Assembly (NCBI GenBank): GCA_964547415.1
Contig: CAZJNX010000050.1
Coordinates: forward strand, 1 to 24,455
DNA length: 24,455 nt
Direction of reading: 5' to 3'
Source of the DNA: CAZJNX01 sp964547415
Lineage (GTDB): Bacteria; Pseudomonadota; Alphaproteobacteria; Rhizobiales; Amorphaceae
Positions 16,511 to 23,278 of the stretch are shown here, one piece after another. A program made the translations under genes and the position numbers. The notes below the pieces were generated by a model. The model had not been told where the DNA came from. It ran no database searches and worked only from the letters and a program-made list of their open reading frames with translations. How positions within the stretch are numbered: the first letter of the stretch is position 1; the number at the start of each line of letters is the position of its first letter.

Positions 16511-18861
16511 GCGGTGCATCTCTTCTGTTCGAGCAGGGAAAGCCAGTCCTCGGGCAGCTCGCCACCGTTGTCGTTGGCGAGGCCGTCGGCGATGCGAATC
16601 AGCCGCTCGGTGCCGGCGAGGATGGCCATCTCAGGTTCCATGCCGGCGAGATTGAAGTCGACGAGGGCCGAGCCGGCGGCCTGTTTGAGGAGAAATTTGC
16701 GTGAGCTTTTGGTCAGTGGACGCAGCAGGTTCCACTCGGCGGGCGTCAGCTTGAAACCGTCGCAGTAGTCCTTCTCATCGGCGTATTCGTTGGGCAGAAA
16801 AAGCTTGGTTGGGGTCTGCTCCAACAGGGCCGAGGCGATGCCGGAATTCAGGGCATCGGCGGGGCTTTGGGTGCTGGTGATGACGATGCCGTCCTTCTTG
16901 CGGATGGTCTTGAGCTTGTCGCGCACGAAACCCTCGAAATGCGGGTCATCGAGCAGGCGCCAGAACTCGTCGATCCAGAGCGCGAACGGGGTGCCGTCGA
17001 TCAGCGGCTCGGTGCGATAGAGCAGATAGGAAGTGATCGGCGTACGCAGGTCTGGGTGGTCAAGGAATTCGGTGACGTCGAAGGCCGTGATCTGGCCTAA
17101 CGCGAGCCTATCCTCGCGGTTATCGAAGGCCCAAGCGAAGCGTCCCGCGCCGACCCAAGGCCGCAGGCGCTCGGCAACACCACCGACTTGGGTGCCGTCA
17201 AGGAACTGGGCGAGCGACGACAGGCGGCGGTTCTCTGGACTCAGGCTGTAGACCGTGCGGATGCCCTCCTCCACTTCGCGGGAGGCCTTGGCATCCCATT
17301 GGCCGCCGGCCAGTAGGCGCACGAGGTCATGCAGGTAGTTGGCATGGCCTGGCGTCAGGGGCAGTGCAAAAGGGTTGAAGCCGGTGGGCTCGCCGATCTT
17401 CAGGCTCAGGTAGATGCCTTTGAGTGCGAGCACGGCGAGTTTGAGGCCCTGATCCTTGTCGAGGATCACATGCCGCGCGCGGAAACGTTGCCACAGGCAG
17501 AGCAGGAAGGCCAAGAGCGCTGTCTTGCCGGACCCGGACATGCCGATAACGCTGGTGTGCCCGAGGTCACCGACATGAGGCGAAAACCAGAGTGGGGTGT
17601 CGACTGTTGATCGGAACAACGTGACCGCCTCGCCCCAGTGATGCCCGTCCGGGGTGCCGGTCGGGAAGGCGTAGAACGGAGACATGGCGGCGAAGTTGAG
17701 GCTGGTGATGGGCGCCGTGCGCGGTCGGTATTTGGTGTTGCCTGGCAGACTCGCGTAGAGCTGGCCCTCGAGCGCCATGTCTTCGCGGACGATGACATTG
17801 CCGGGATCAGAGAGGGTGGCGTGGCCAAAGGCGACGTTGCGCGCGAGGGTGTCGAGATCGTCGGCATAGACGATTAGGGCTGCGTTGTGCTCGCCGAGTG
17901 CGAACCTATTGGAGATCAGCTGATCCATGGCGTCTTCCAGTGCTTCGACCTGGGAGATCGCTGCGTCCCCAGCCGAGATCAGTCGACGGCGCTGGGTGGC
18001 GAACAGGTCTTTGGCCTTGTCTTTCTCGAAAAAGGCAAAGGACTGGACCCAATTCAGCTCGTAGGGCTCTTCCATGAGGCCGGTGAACATCTCCGGATAG
18101 GTGCTAGGGACGTATTCCTTGATCGCCAACGCGGCGCCGAAGCGGCTGTTGCCAGGGCGGCGGATCTCGAAGATCTCGCGGCCGAAGAGCAGCCGGTTGC
18201 TGGCGACGGCTTGGCTCAGGTCGTAGGCGCCGACCGGGACCCTCTGCGGGGTATGGTTGAGGAGCAGGCCATAGAGCTCGGCGATCTCGGAGAAGCGGTT
18301 GTGGGCGTGCTCATAGACCCCGAGCCGGCGTGGACCATAGTCGACCAGGGCAGAGCCGAGCTTTGACGTGATGTCTTCCAACTCGTCGATACCGGCGATT
18401 AGCAGATCTCGCACGAGGCGTTTATCGGCCCGTTTGGAGAATGCGACCTCGGTGCGCAGTGCCGTCACCCGGTAGACAAGTACCAGCCAGAGACGGTTCT
18501 GATAAAGGGTTCGAGCCTCTTGCAGCTCTGTGTAGGCATCGGCGACCTGTTGAGCGAAGGGGTGCGGATACTGACGCGACAGATCCGGATGCACACGCCG
18601 TCGTGTGAGCACGGACCAGAGTGCGAGGCGAGGTGTTGCGCTATTGCGCAGCGCGACATTGAGCTGTTCCTTGTAGAGGTCGCGCTGCTCCGGGGTTTTG
18701 GCCTCGAAGGCGGTACCGTCTAGCTCGAATGCAGAGACCAGTGCGCCATCGCGGGTCTTGGCGATGCCGGCGGTCAGCTGTGATTGGAGTGGTACCAGTC
18801 TTGCCGCAGGGCGCTCTTGCTGGTGGATACGGCTTGCCGGAATCTTCAGGGGTGCGTTCAT
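16507..18861 (-). CDS. virB4: T4SS ATPase VirB4
   Basis: A 784-residue ATPase, the largest T4SS motor, at the inner membrane. Walker A is GMSGSGKT (440-447) and Walker B is ALWIDEFW (626-634). The CagE/TrbE/VirB4 N-terminal half precedes them, and the C-terminal part has the TSTQSP motif. The start at 18861 (MNAPLKIPAS) overlaps the virB3 stop as ATGA; 50 further codons are open upstream but lie within virB3. Virtually full length, with no disruption. Confidence 0.96.
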   Translation of the reverse strand: MNAPLKIPASRIHQQERPAARLVPLQSQLTAGIAKTRDGALVSAFELDGTAFEAKTPEQRDLYKEQLNVALRNSATPRLALWSVLTRRRVHPDLSRQYPHPFAQQVADAYTELQEARTLYQNRLWLVLVYRVTALRTEVAFSKRADKRLVRDLLIAGIDELEDITSKLGSALVDYGPRRLGVYEHAHNRFSEIAELYGLLLNHTPQRVPVGAYDLSQAVASNRLLFGREIFEIRRPGNSRFGAALAIKEYVPSTYPEMFTGLMEEPYELNWVQSFAFFEKDKAKDLFATQRRRLISAGDAAISQVEALEDAMDQLISNRFALGEHNAALIVYADDLDTLARNVAFGHATLSDPGNVIVREDMALEGQLYASLPGNTKYRPRTAPITSLNFAAMSPFYAFPTGTPDGHHWGEAVTLFRSTVDTPLWFSPHVGDLGHTSVIGMSGSGKTALLAFLLCLWQRFRARHVILDKDQGLKLAVLALKGIYLSLKIGEPTGFNPFALPLTPGHANYLHDLVRLLAGGQWDAKASREVEEGIRTVYSLSPENRRLSSLAQFLDGTQVGGVAERLRPWVGAGRFAWAFDNREDRLALGQITAFDVTEFLDHPDLRTPITSYLLYRTEPLIDGTPFALWIDEFWRLLDDPHFEGFVRDKLKTIRKKDGIVITSTQSPADALNSGIASALLEQTPTKLFLPNEYADEKDYCDGFKLTPAEWNLLRPLTKSSRKFLLKQAAGSALVDFNLAGMEPEMAILAGTERLIRIADGLANDNGGELPEDWLSLLEQKRCTA

Positions 18862-19130
18862 GGACGGTACGTCGAGCCCTTCCAGAGATAGCGATATTGG
18901 GCGTTGGCACTCGTCTGCAGCCAAACCATGACCAGGTCGAAGAAGCGCGGGTCCCGCTTGCACACCAGCCACATAGCACCGTGGATCGGGATGGCTGTGA
19001 GCAGGGGCCACACGCTGTTGAACATGACGAAGGGCGTGATCACCACCATCAGGTTCAAGATGACTCCCGCGTAGGTGACCCCGGCCAGCATGGCCGGCCG
19101 AGTAATGCCTTGGAACAAGGGATCAGACAT
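18858..19130 (-). CDS. virB3: T4SS inner-membrane protein VirB3
   Basis: A 90-residue protein with two hydrophobic segments (about 17-37 and 40-57) followed by a KRDPRFFDLVMVWLQT stretch, as in VirB3/TrbD proteins. It works with VirB4 in pilus assembly; in some systems the two are fused, but here they are separate and coupled by ATGA. It starts three bases after the virB2 stop. Confidence 0.93.
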   Translation of the reverse strand: MSDPLFQGITRPAMLAGVTYAGVILNLMVVITPFVMFNSVWPLLTAIPIHGAMWLVCKRDPRFFDLVMVWLQTSANAQYRYLWKGSTYRP

Positions 19131-19133
19131 TGG

Positions 19134-19481
19134 TCAGGCGATCCGCTCGACGGCGCTGAGGGTGCCGATTGCAGCCGTGGCCGAGTTGTCGCGGATGTAA
19201 TCGACGATGCCGGCGGAGCCGAAAATGATCACCACAGCGAACATGACGCTGATAAAGCTCATCCATTGAATGCGGCCGGACAGGGCCATGAGGCCAGCGG
19301 CGATGACGGCAGCGATAGCGACCGCGCGCAGGAAGGTGTTGTTGAGGATGCCGAGGATGGCGTCGCCGAAGTTGTCGAGGACGTTGGCGGAGGCGATCTC
19401 GGGGGTGAGGGCCAGGGCGGTCAACAGGGATAGCGCGATAATGCCGCGCGTTGATGGGTCGGTGGCGTTTGCGTGGGTCAC
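19134..19481 (-). CDS. virB2: T4SS major pilin VirB2
   Basis: A 115-residue pilin precursor. The signal peptide ends at about residue 32 (EIASA), leaving a mature part of about 83 residues with two hydrophobic helices (about 52-68 and 77-93) and a short positively charged loop (SGRIQW), typical of VirB2/TrbC pilins. I choose a GTG start at 19481 because AAGGAGAG lies seven bases upstream; an upstream TTG at 19511 is open but lacks such a site. A stem-loop lies upstream, between virB1 and virB2. Confidence 0.9.
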   Translation of the reverse strand: MTHANATDPSTRGIIALSLLTALALTPEIASANVLDNFGDAILGILNNTFLRAVAIAAVIAAGLMALSGRIQWMSFISVMFAVVIIFGSAGIVDYIRDNSATAAIGTLSAVERIA

Positions 19482-19551
19482 GCGGGACTCTCCTTCAGTT
19501 GAGGACGTCAAAGAAGCGCCGATGGAATCGGCAGGGGTTAGCGATGACGAG

Positions 19552-19567
19552 CGCCTCGCGTGAGGCG
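19552..19567. other. Short GC-rich stem-loop between virB1 and virB2
   Basis: CGCCTC-gcgt-GAGGCG forms a six-base-pair stem with a four-base loop in the 99-base gap. There is no T run, so it is probably not an intrinsic terminator. Such stems between a transglycosylase gene and a pilin gene can mark RNA processing or stabilise the pilin message. Confidence 0.35.
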
Positions 19568-19580
19568 AGGGGATGCGGTG

Positions 19581-20234
19581 TTATCCGCCGCCGAAGCCGT
19601 CGAGCACGGCTTCGAAACGCCAGGGTTTGGCGCCTGTTTTCGGGGATGCCTGAGCCAGATCTGAGACTGGCTCTAACGCTGGCTGCTTGGTCTGTTTTCT
19701 CTGAGCAAGCAGGCCTTGTGCTAGGTCGACGCTGACCACGATCGGCTCACTCAGGGTGTGGCCGTCTAACGGCACATCCTCGACCTGGTATCGACGATCC
19801 GGCTGTGGCTTGGGTATCCATGCCTTGACTCGGCTGACATAGCCATTGCGGATACCGCGCTCGGCGTCGCCGCTGTTGTAGCGGCTGATAGCGGCATCAA
19901 CGGTGTACGGCGCTCGGGCGTAGGCGTCGATGAGGACGCGCTCGCCGGCGGCGAGGTTAGTGCAGGGATCGAAGACGGTCTCGGCAGAGAGGCCGAGCCA
20001 GCTCCAGTTCTCGCTGTTGATCTGGGCCAGGCCAGCGTCGATGCGATGGCCGGCGTCGATTAGACGTTGCGCCGTGGCGGTGGCCTCGTCGCGGGTAGTC
20101 GGGAAGATGGCTCGATGGGTCTTGCCATCATGGATGGCGTAAGGATGGCCCCTGCTCTCCTCGAGCACGATGGCCTTCATCATGGTGGGAGCCACCATGG
20201 GAGCGCAGACCGCAATCAGGGTAATCAGATCCAT
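19581..20234 (-). CDS. virB1: T4SS lytic transglycosylase VirB1
   Basis: A 217-residue protein with a hydrophobic N-terminus and an SLT-type transglycosylase domain. The catalytic Glu is probably Glu26 in LEESRGHPYAI, followed by the DAGLAQINSENW segment, the TNLAAGERVL segment and the AISRYNSGD segment of the fold. It locally opens peptidoglycan for T4SS assembly. The last 60 residues are a variable tail, perhaps contacting VirB8/VirB9. It is the first gene of the T4SS run; a 149-base gap upstream probably contains its promoter. Confidence 0.93.
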   Translation of the reverse strand: MDLITLIAVCAPMVAPTMMKAIVLEESRGHPYAIHDGKTHRAIFPTTRDEATATAQRLIDAGHRIDAGLAQINSENWSWLGLSAETVFDPCTNLAAGERVLIDAYARAPYTVDAAISRYNSGDAERGIRNGYVSRVKAWIPKPQPDRRYQVEDVPLDGHTLSEPIVVSVDLAQGLLAQRKQTKQPALEPVSDLAQASPKTGAKPWRFEAVLDGFGGG

Positions 20235-20265
20235 ATCTTCGCCATGTCAGATTGATGTCATCTTG

Positions 20266-20285
20266 CCGAGACCATGCTGTCTCGG
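20266..20285. other. Stem-loop in the virB1 leader
   Basis: CCGAGAC (20266-20272) and GTCTCGG (20279-20285) form a perfect seven-base-pair stem with a six-base loop, 32 bases upstream of the virB1 start. It could be a leader hairpin, an operator, or a weak end signal for the regulator gene; there is no following T run on the minus strand. Confidence 0.45.
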
Positions 20286-20325
20286 TGGGACGAAAATCTA
20301 ACAGGCGCATCATCAATGGCGAATA

Positions 20326-20366
20326 TCTATACACGCCTTTCGCATACCTAAACGCGCCATTTTGCT
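20326..20366 (-). promoter_or_regulatory. Candidate virB1 (T4SS operon) promoter with imperfect direct repeats
   Basis: On the minus strand TATAGA (20331-20326) resembles a -10 element. No good -35 is present 17 bases upstream. Instead two imperfect plus-strand repeats (CACGCCTTT at 20332-20340 and CGCGCCATT at 20353-20361, 7 of 9 matching, 21 bases apart) cover the -35 area. Weak -35 plus two-turn direct repeats is how AraC-family activators often work, and such a gene lies directly upstream. Inference only. Confidence 0.35.
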
Positions 20367-20383
20367 ACAGCAACGATGCGGTT

Positions 20384-21376
20384 CTAGGTGCGGCCGGCGT
20401 CGCGATCTTCGCTGGGGCTGCGACCGGTCCACTTCTTGTAGGCACGAGAGAAGGCGGGAGGATTGGCAAAGCCGGTCAGGTAGGTAATCGTCTGCAGGTC
20501 GTAAGAACCGCTTCGAATGTACTGCTCCGCAAGCTCTTTGCGGACCAAGTCGAGCTGTGCTTGAAAGGTGGTTCCTTCTTCTTGCAGCTTTCGTTGCAAA
20601 GTCCTGGGGGATACAGCGAGCTCACGAGCAATCGCCCGTGCGCTTGGCGTTCCTTCAGGGAGGCTGTCAAGGATGGCGCTTTTCACGCGACCGAGTGTGG
20701 AGTTGTCGATCAGCCGTCGTTCAAGATCTTGCAGAATCTGGTCGTTAGCCCTGGCCAGGTCACGGTTTTTGGCCGGAAGTGGTCGGCGTGCGACATCGAG
20801 TGGAATCGAGAACCCTGAAAACTCCGCATCGAAGCGGACTGGACAGCCGAAGAAGTCCTCGTAGCCGCAGGGCTGCCAGGGATGTGCGAGCTGCACTTCC
20901 TGGAGTCTGAACTCGTCGCCGTAGACGTCGTGACACAAGCGGCAGTTGATAGAAAGACGGGCGTCCTGGACTGCGGGGAAGTTCGGGGCGTAAGCGGGAA
21001 GCTTGTGAGTTACCTTGATACTGTCGAACGTGACCTCGCTCTGTACCAAGAAGTCCTGAATGACGATCCGAAAGTAGCGCTCAAGACGTTGGAAAGCGCT
21101 TTCCAAGGTTGCTGAGGCGAGGTAGGCATAGCCAAGCGCGTGATAGTCCGTGGGTCGCCATAGATCTCCAGCGCTTAGACCCCAGCAGGGATCTTTGATC
21201 TGCATATCCGCCTGCCGCCACAGATCTCTGATTCGATCTAGTGGGTAACGGGCTTGAGAATCATTGAGCTTGTGGGGATCGAGGCCCGCGTTGATGAACA
21301 TTGCATCAGCCTCGAGACCCTGTTGCGAGAGTAATCGATGAAAGATTCTTGCTGCTGTTGCAAGGAGGGTCGACAT
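20384..21376 (-). CDS. AraC-family transcriptional regulator
   Basis: A 330-residue protein. The N-terminal about 210 residues match the arabinose-binding-like domain of OruR/ArgR-type AraC relatives (GLSAGDLWRPTDYHALGYA segment). The C-terminal about 90 residues hold two helix-turn-helix motifs: SARAIARELAVSPRTLQRKL and the ITYLTGFANPPAFSRAYKKW stretch with the family signature ending TGRSPSE. It starts 19 bases after the rep stop, so it is probably co-transcribed with rep, and it directly precedes the T4SS genes. It is therefore a good candidate for the switch of transfer gene expression, with an unknown ligand. The upstream 46 open codons overlap rep and are excluded. Confidence 0.88.
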   Translation of the reverse strand: MSTLLATAARIFHRLLSQQGLEADAMFINAGLDPHKLNDSQARYPLDRIRDLWRQADMQIKDPCWGLSAGDLWRPTDYHALGYAYLASATLESAFQRLERYFRIVIQDFLVQSEVTFDSIKVTHKLPAYAPNFPAVQDARLSINCRLCHDVYGDEFRLQEVQLAHPWQPCGYEDFFGCPVRFDAEFSGFSIPLDVARRPLPAKNRDLARANDQILQDLERRLIDNSTLGRVKSAILDSLPEGTPSARAIARELAVSPRTLQRKLQEEGTTFQAQLDLVRKELAEQYIRSGSYDLQTITYLTGFANPPAFSRAYKKWTGRSPSEDRDAGRT

Positions 21377-21395
21377 TGTTGTCCAGGCTATCTGC

Positions 21396-22115
21396 TCAAA
21401 GGTCCATTTGCATCTGGGCCTTTTCCTCGAACCTAAATTCGAGTCGAACCACGGACTTGCCTTTCTTGATGCCCTGCCAGCTGATGTCGAGCGACGTCTT
21501 GGCCTGCAGGTCATCGACTGCGGGCTGGATCACCCGAGCCTTCAGATTTGAGAAGCGATCGTACTTGTCCTCGATGCCGAGGCGTTGTTTGAAGTCCGCA
21601 ACAGTTATGACGAATACCCCGGTGTCAGCGTACTGAGCCAGCATCTCGAATAGGCGAATCGCATAGGTGCTGCGCAGGCTGGCGACCTCTTCCAGCCGGT
21701 AGCTGGTGAAGCGCCTGTGCAACATGGTCAAGTAGGGCGCGATCTCAGGCGAAAAACCGAGCTTTACTCTGCCCTCCCCTTTCCGATACTCCGCCATGTA
21801 GACCCAGCGCAAACGCTTACGCACCTTGCCGTCGATACGACGGATGTCGCGCTCGTAGAGCTTGGTGACCGCCTCCTCCATCTCTGCGTAGGCGTTCCTA
21901 GGGTCGCTACGGAACAGCTCTACGAACTCGTCAACGTCTAGCATAAAGACGGCCTCGCGAGGCATCGGTTTGCGGCTGTCAAGCTTCGCCGCACAGGCGA
22001 GGATGATGCGTTGTTCGTTGAGCGTCAGATTATAGGACGCCTCGATCAAGGCGTTAGCCTTGGTGACGATGGAGCTACCGTCAGCTCTTACCGCGATCGA
22101 GCGTTGTTGGTCCAT
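21396..22115 (-). CDS. rep: Plasmid replication initiator (Rep_3 / RepB family)
   Basis: A 239-residue initiator. The start region (KANALIEASYNLTLNEQRII) and the following LDVDEFVELF, RWVYMAEYRKGEGRVKLGFSPEIAPYL and SLRSTYAIRLFEML segments belong to the Rep_3 family (relatives of RepE, Pi and pPS10 RepA), which has two winged-helix domains. Such proteins bind direct iterons as monomers to open the origin, and bind a related operator as dimers to repress themselves. The iterons lie directly upstream on the same side, confirming the role. AGGACG lies eight bases upstream of the start. GC content looks lower here than in the T4SS genes. Confidence 0.95.
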   Translation of the reverse strand: MDQQRSIAVRADGSSIVTKANALIEASYNLTLNEQRIILACAAKLDSRKPMPREAVFMLDVDEFVELFRSDPRNAYAEMEEAVTKLYERDIRRIDGKVRKRLRWVYMAEYRKGEGRVKLGFSPEIAPYLTMLHRRFTSYRLEEVASLRSTYAIRLFEMLAQYADTGVFVITVADFKQRLGIEDKYDRFSNLKARVIQPAVDDLQAKTSLDISWQGIKKGKSVVRLEFRFEEKAQMQMDL

Positions 22116-22125
22116 GAGGCGTCCT

Positions 22126-22187
22126 GCTACTTGAGATCAATCCTGTAGCTTATTCCTAAACTGCTTCATCCAGCAACTGATGTAGCT
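22126..22187 (-). promoter_or_regulatory. Candidate rep promoter and autoregulatory site
   Basis: On the minus strand TTGCTG (22176-22171) and TAAGCT (22152-22147), 18 bases apart, are a plausible -35/-10 pair. The iteron core CTGTAGC overlaps the -10 (22143-22149), with a second partial core TGTAGCT at 22181-22187 and an inverted GCTAC at 22126-22130. Overlap of an iteron core with the promoter is what autorepression by a Rep_3 initiator would need. Confidence 0.35.
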
Positions 22188-22209
22188 GCAATGGTACAGG
22201 GCTTTGATC

Positions 22210-22488
22210 ACCATATTTCTGTAGCAGAACGGCGGCATGAAGCCCGTACCATAAATCTGTAGCAGCAGATTGCAGACCATATTTCTGTAGCAGAACGAGG
22301 ACGGCTTGGCTGAAACCATAAATCTGTAGCAGCTTGAAGCCCAAGACCGGCCTCGGAGTCCTGACCATATTTCTGTAGCAGGAAGCGGTATAACCTGTGG
22401 ATGCCACCATATTTCTGTAGCAGATGACCATAAAACTGTAGGCTTGTAACCATAAAAGTGTAGCGTTTGACCATAAAAATGTAGCACG
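22210..22488 (+). repeat. Nine direct iterons of the replication origin
   Basis: Nine same-orientation repeats of about 19 bases start at 22210, 22248, 22276, 22315, 22364, 22406, 22427, 22449 and 22470. All share ACCATA and a TGTAG core. Copies 1, 3, 5 and 6 read ACCATATTTCTGTAGCA, copies 2 and 4 read ACCATAAATCTGTAGCA, and copies 7-9 are A-rich variants (ACCATAAAANTGTAG). Intervals are 38, 28, 39, 49, 42, 21, 22 and 21 bases. They lie upstream of rep and next to an AT-rich segment, so they are the initiator binding sites of oriV. Minus-strand open frames across this stretch are artefacts of the repeat. Confidence 0.93.
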
Positions 22489-22499
22489 AGGCGTCTTCA

Positions 22500-22570
22500 A
22501 CCTATTGTTTCAATTATTGTTTTCGGCCTCTTACAAACAAGAAAAAACAAGATATAAACAAGAAAAAAAG
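22500..22570. other. AT-rich origin unwinding segment with two identical 13-mers
   Basis: Immediately after the last iteron, the sequence is strongly AT-rich. AAACAAGAAAAAA occurs at 22535-22547 and again at 22556-22568, exactly 21 bases apart. Two ATTGTTT copies (22504-22510, 22516-22522) lie on the iteron side. Repeated AT-rich 13-mers next to iterons are the DNA-unwinding element of theta-replicating plasmids. Confidence 0.75.
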
Positions 22571-22582
22571 AGGGGGCGCTAC

Positions 22583-22591
22583 TGTGGACAA
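22583..22591 (-). promoter_or_regulatory. DnaA box
   Basis: TGTGGACAA on the plus strand (TTGTCCACA on the minus) differs from the consensus TTATCCACA at one base. It lies 15 bases beyond the AT-rich 13-mers, where a host DnaA site would help open the origin. Confidence 0.6.
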
Positions 22592-22790
22592 CTCGGCTGC
22601 AAGAAGCAGAAGATGACCACTTCCGCCGCTGGTCTACCGCAGTCCAAAACGACGCACAGCTCTGACTGATCAGCACGAAGGCAGTAGGAAAAAGAAGTAG
22701 CTGGCGTCAACGGGTACTCATCTGGCGCGGTACGGTATCTTAGTTAAGCGTCGTTCATGGTATCTCTTCCAGCTTTTGCAGAGATCACCC
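22592..22790. other. Leader region before the plus-strand genes
   Basis: About 200 bases between the origin and the first plus-strand gene. I see a short palindrome CTGATCAG near 22667 and a possible -10 (TATCTT near 22735) without a good -35. No RNA gene, terminator or transfer origin could be recognised. Confidence 0.3.
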
Positions 22791-23273
22791 ATGGCCAAAC
22801 CTCAAAGCATCGTTCTGGGCTCTGACAGTGGGAGTTTTTGGAAGGACGGTATCACCTGGACAGATGACCCTTCCGAGGCAACAGCCTTCGAAAATCCAAG
22901 GGAGGCCTGGCAGCAGGCTGTTCGTCTCCAGTCTGACCAGGCTGCCTTCTTCGAAGATTCGTCGATCGAGCTGCACATCAGAGATCTCGATGACCCGACG
23001 CTGAGCAAGCGCGTCACCTCGCTCGCAGCACAGAACAACCGGCCTGCACTGCGGCGCCAGTGGTGGGCGAACTTTGGTGAGCCTCTCCCACCAGATCTTC
23101 CCTCTCCTCTTCCTGGTGATGAGATATACCGCATCGAAGACTTTCTTTCGGATGTGGATTGGGATCAGCTGAGATCTCGCTATCAATCTCCGGAGAAGAT
23201 GTACGCTGCGCTCGACCCCGGTTTTCGGGCCGCTCTGAAAGAGGTTGCTGATTCTGACAAAGAGTCCGCGTGA
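22791..23273 (+). CDS. Unknown 160-residue plasmid protein
   Basis: Starts MAKPQSIVLGSDSGSFW. I do not recognise the family. The protein is acidic, without signal peptide or membrane segment, and contains many aromatic and Asp/Glu residues, such as the WWANFGEPLPPDLP segment and the DEIYRIEDFLSDVDWDQL segment. ATG at 22791 is preferred to a TTG five codons earlier; no strong ribosome binding site is visible for either. It ends five bases before the LPD7-type gene, so the two are probably co-transcribed and may act together in mobilisation or establishment in the recipient. Its orientation is opposite to rep and the T4SS. Confidence 0.75.
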   Translation: MAKPQSIVLGSDSGSFWKDGITWTDDPSEATAFENPREAWQQAVRLQSDQAAFFEDSSIELHIRDLDDPTLSKRVTSLAAQNNRPALRRQWWANFGEPLPPDLPSPLPGDEIYRIEDFLSDVDWDQLRSRYQSPEKMYAALDPGFRAALKEVADSDKESA

Positions 23274-23278
23274 CTAAG

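Noticed and set aside
20363..20370. TGCTACAG (reverse complement of the iteron core CTGTAGCA) upstream of virB1
   Set aside because: An eight-base match is expected about once by chance in this window, unlike the 15-base copy in virD4.
22396..22404. TGTGGATGC as a second DnaA box
   Set aside because: Only seven of nine bases fit the consensus, and it lies inside the iteron array between copies 5 and 6.
22137..22500. Overlapping minus-strand open frames with repeated CYRFMV/CYRNMV-like segments
   Set aside because: They are translations of the iteron array in several frames; the repeats and origin context explain them.
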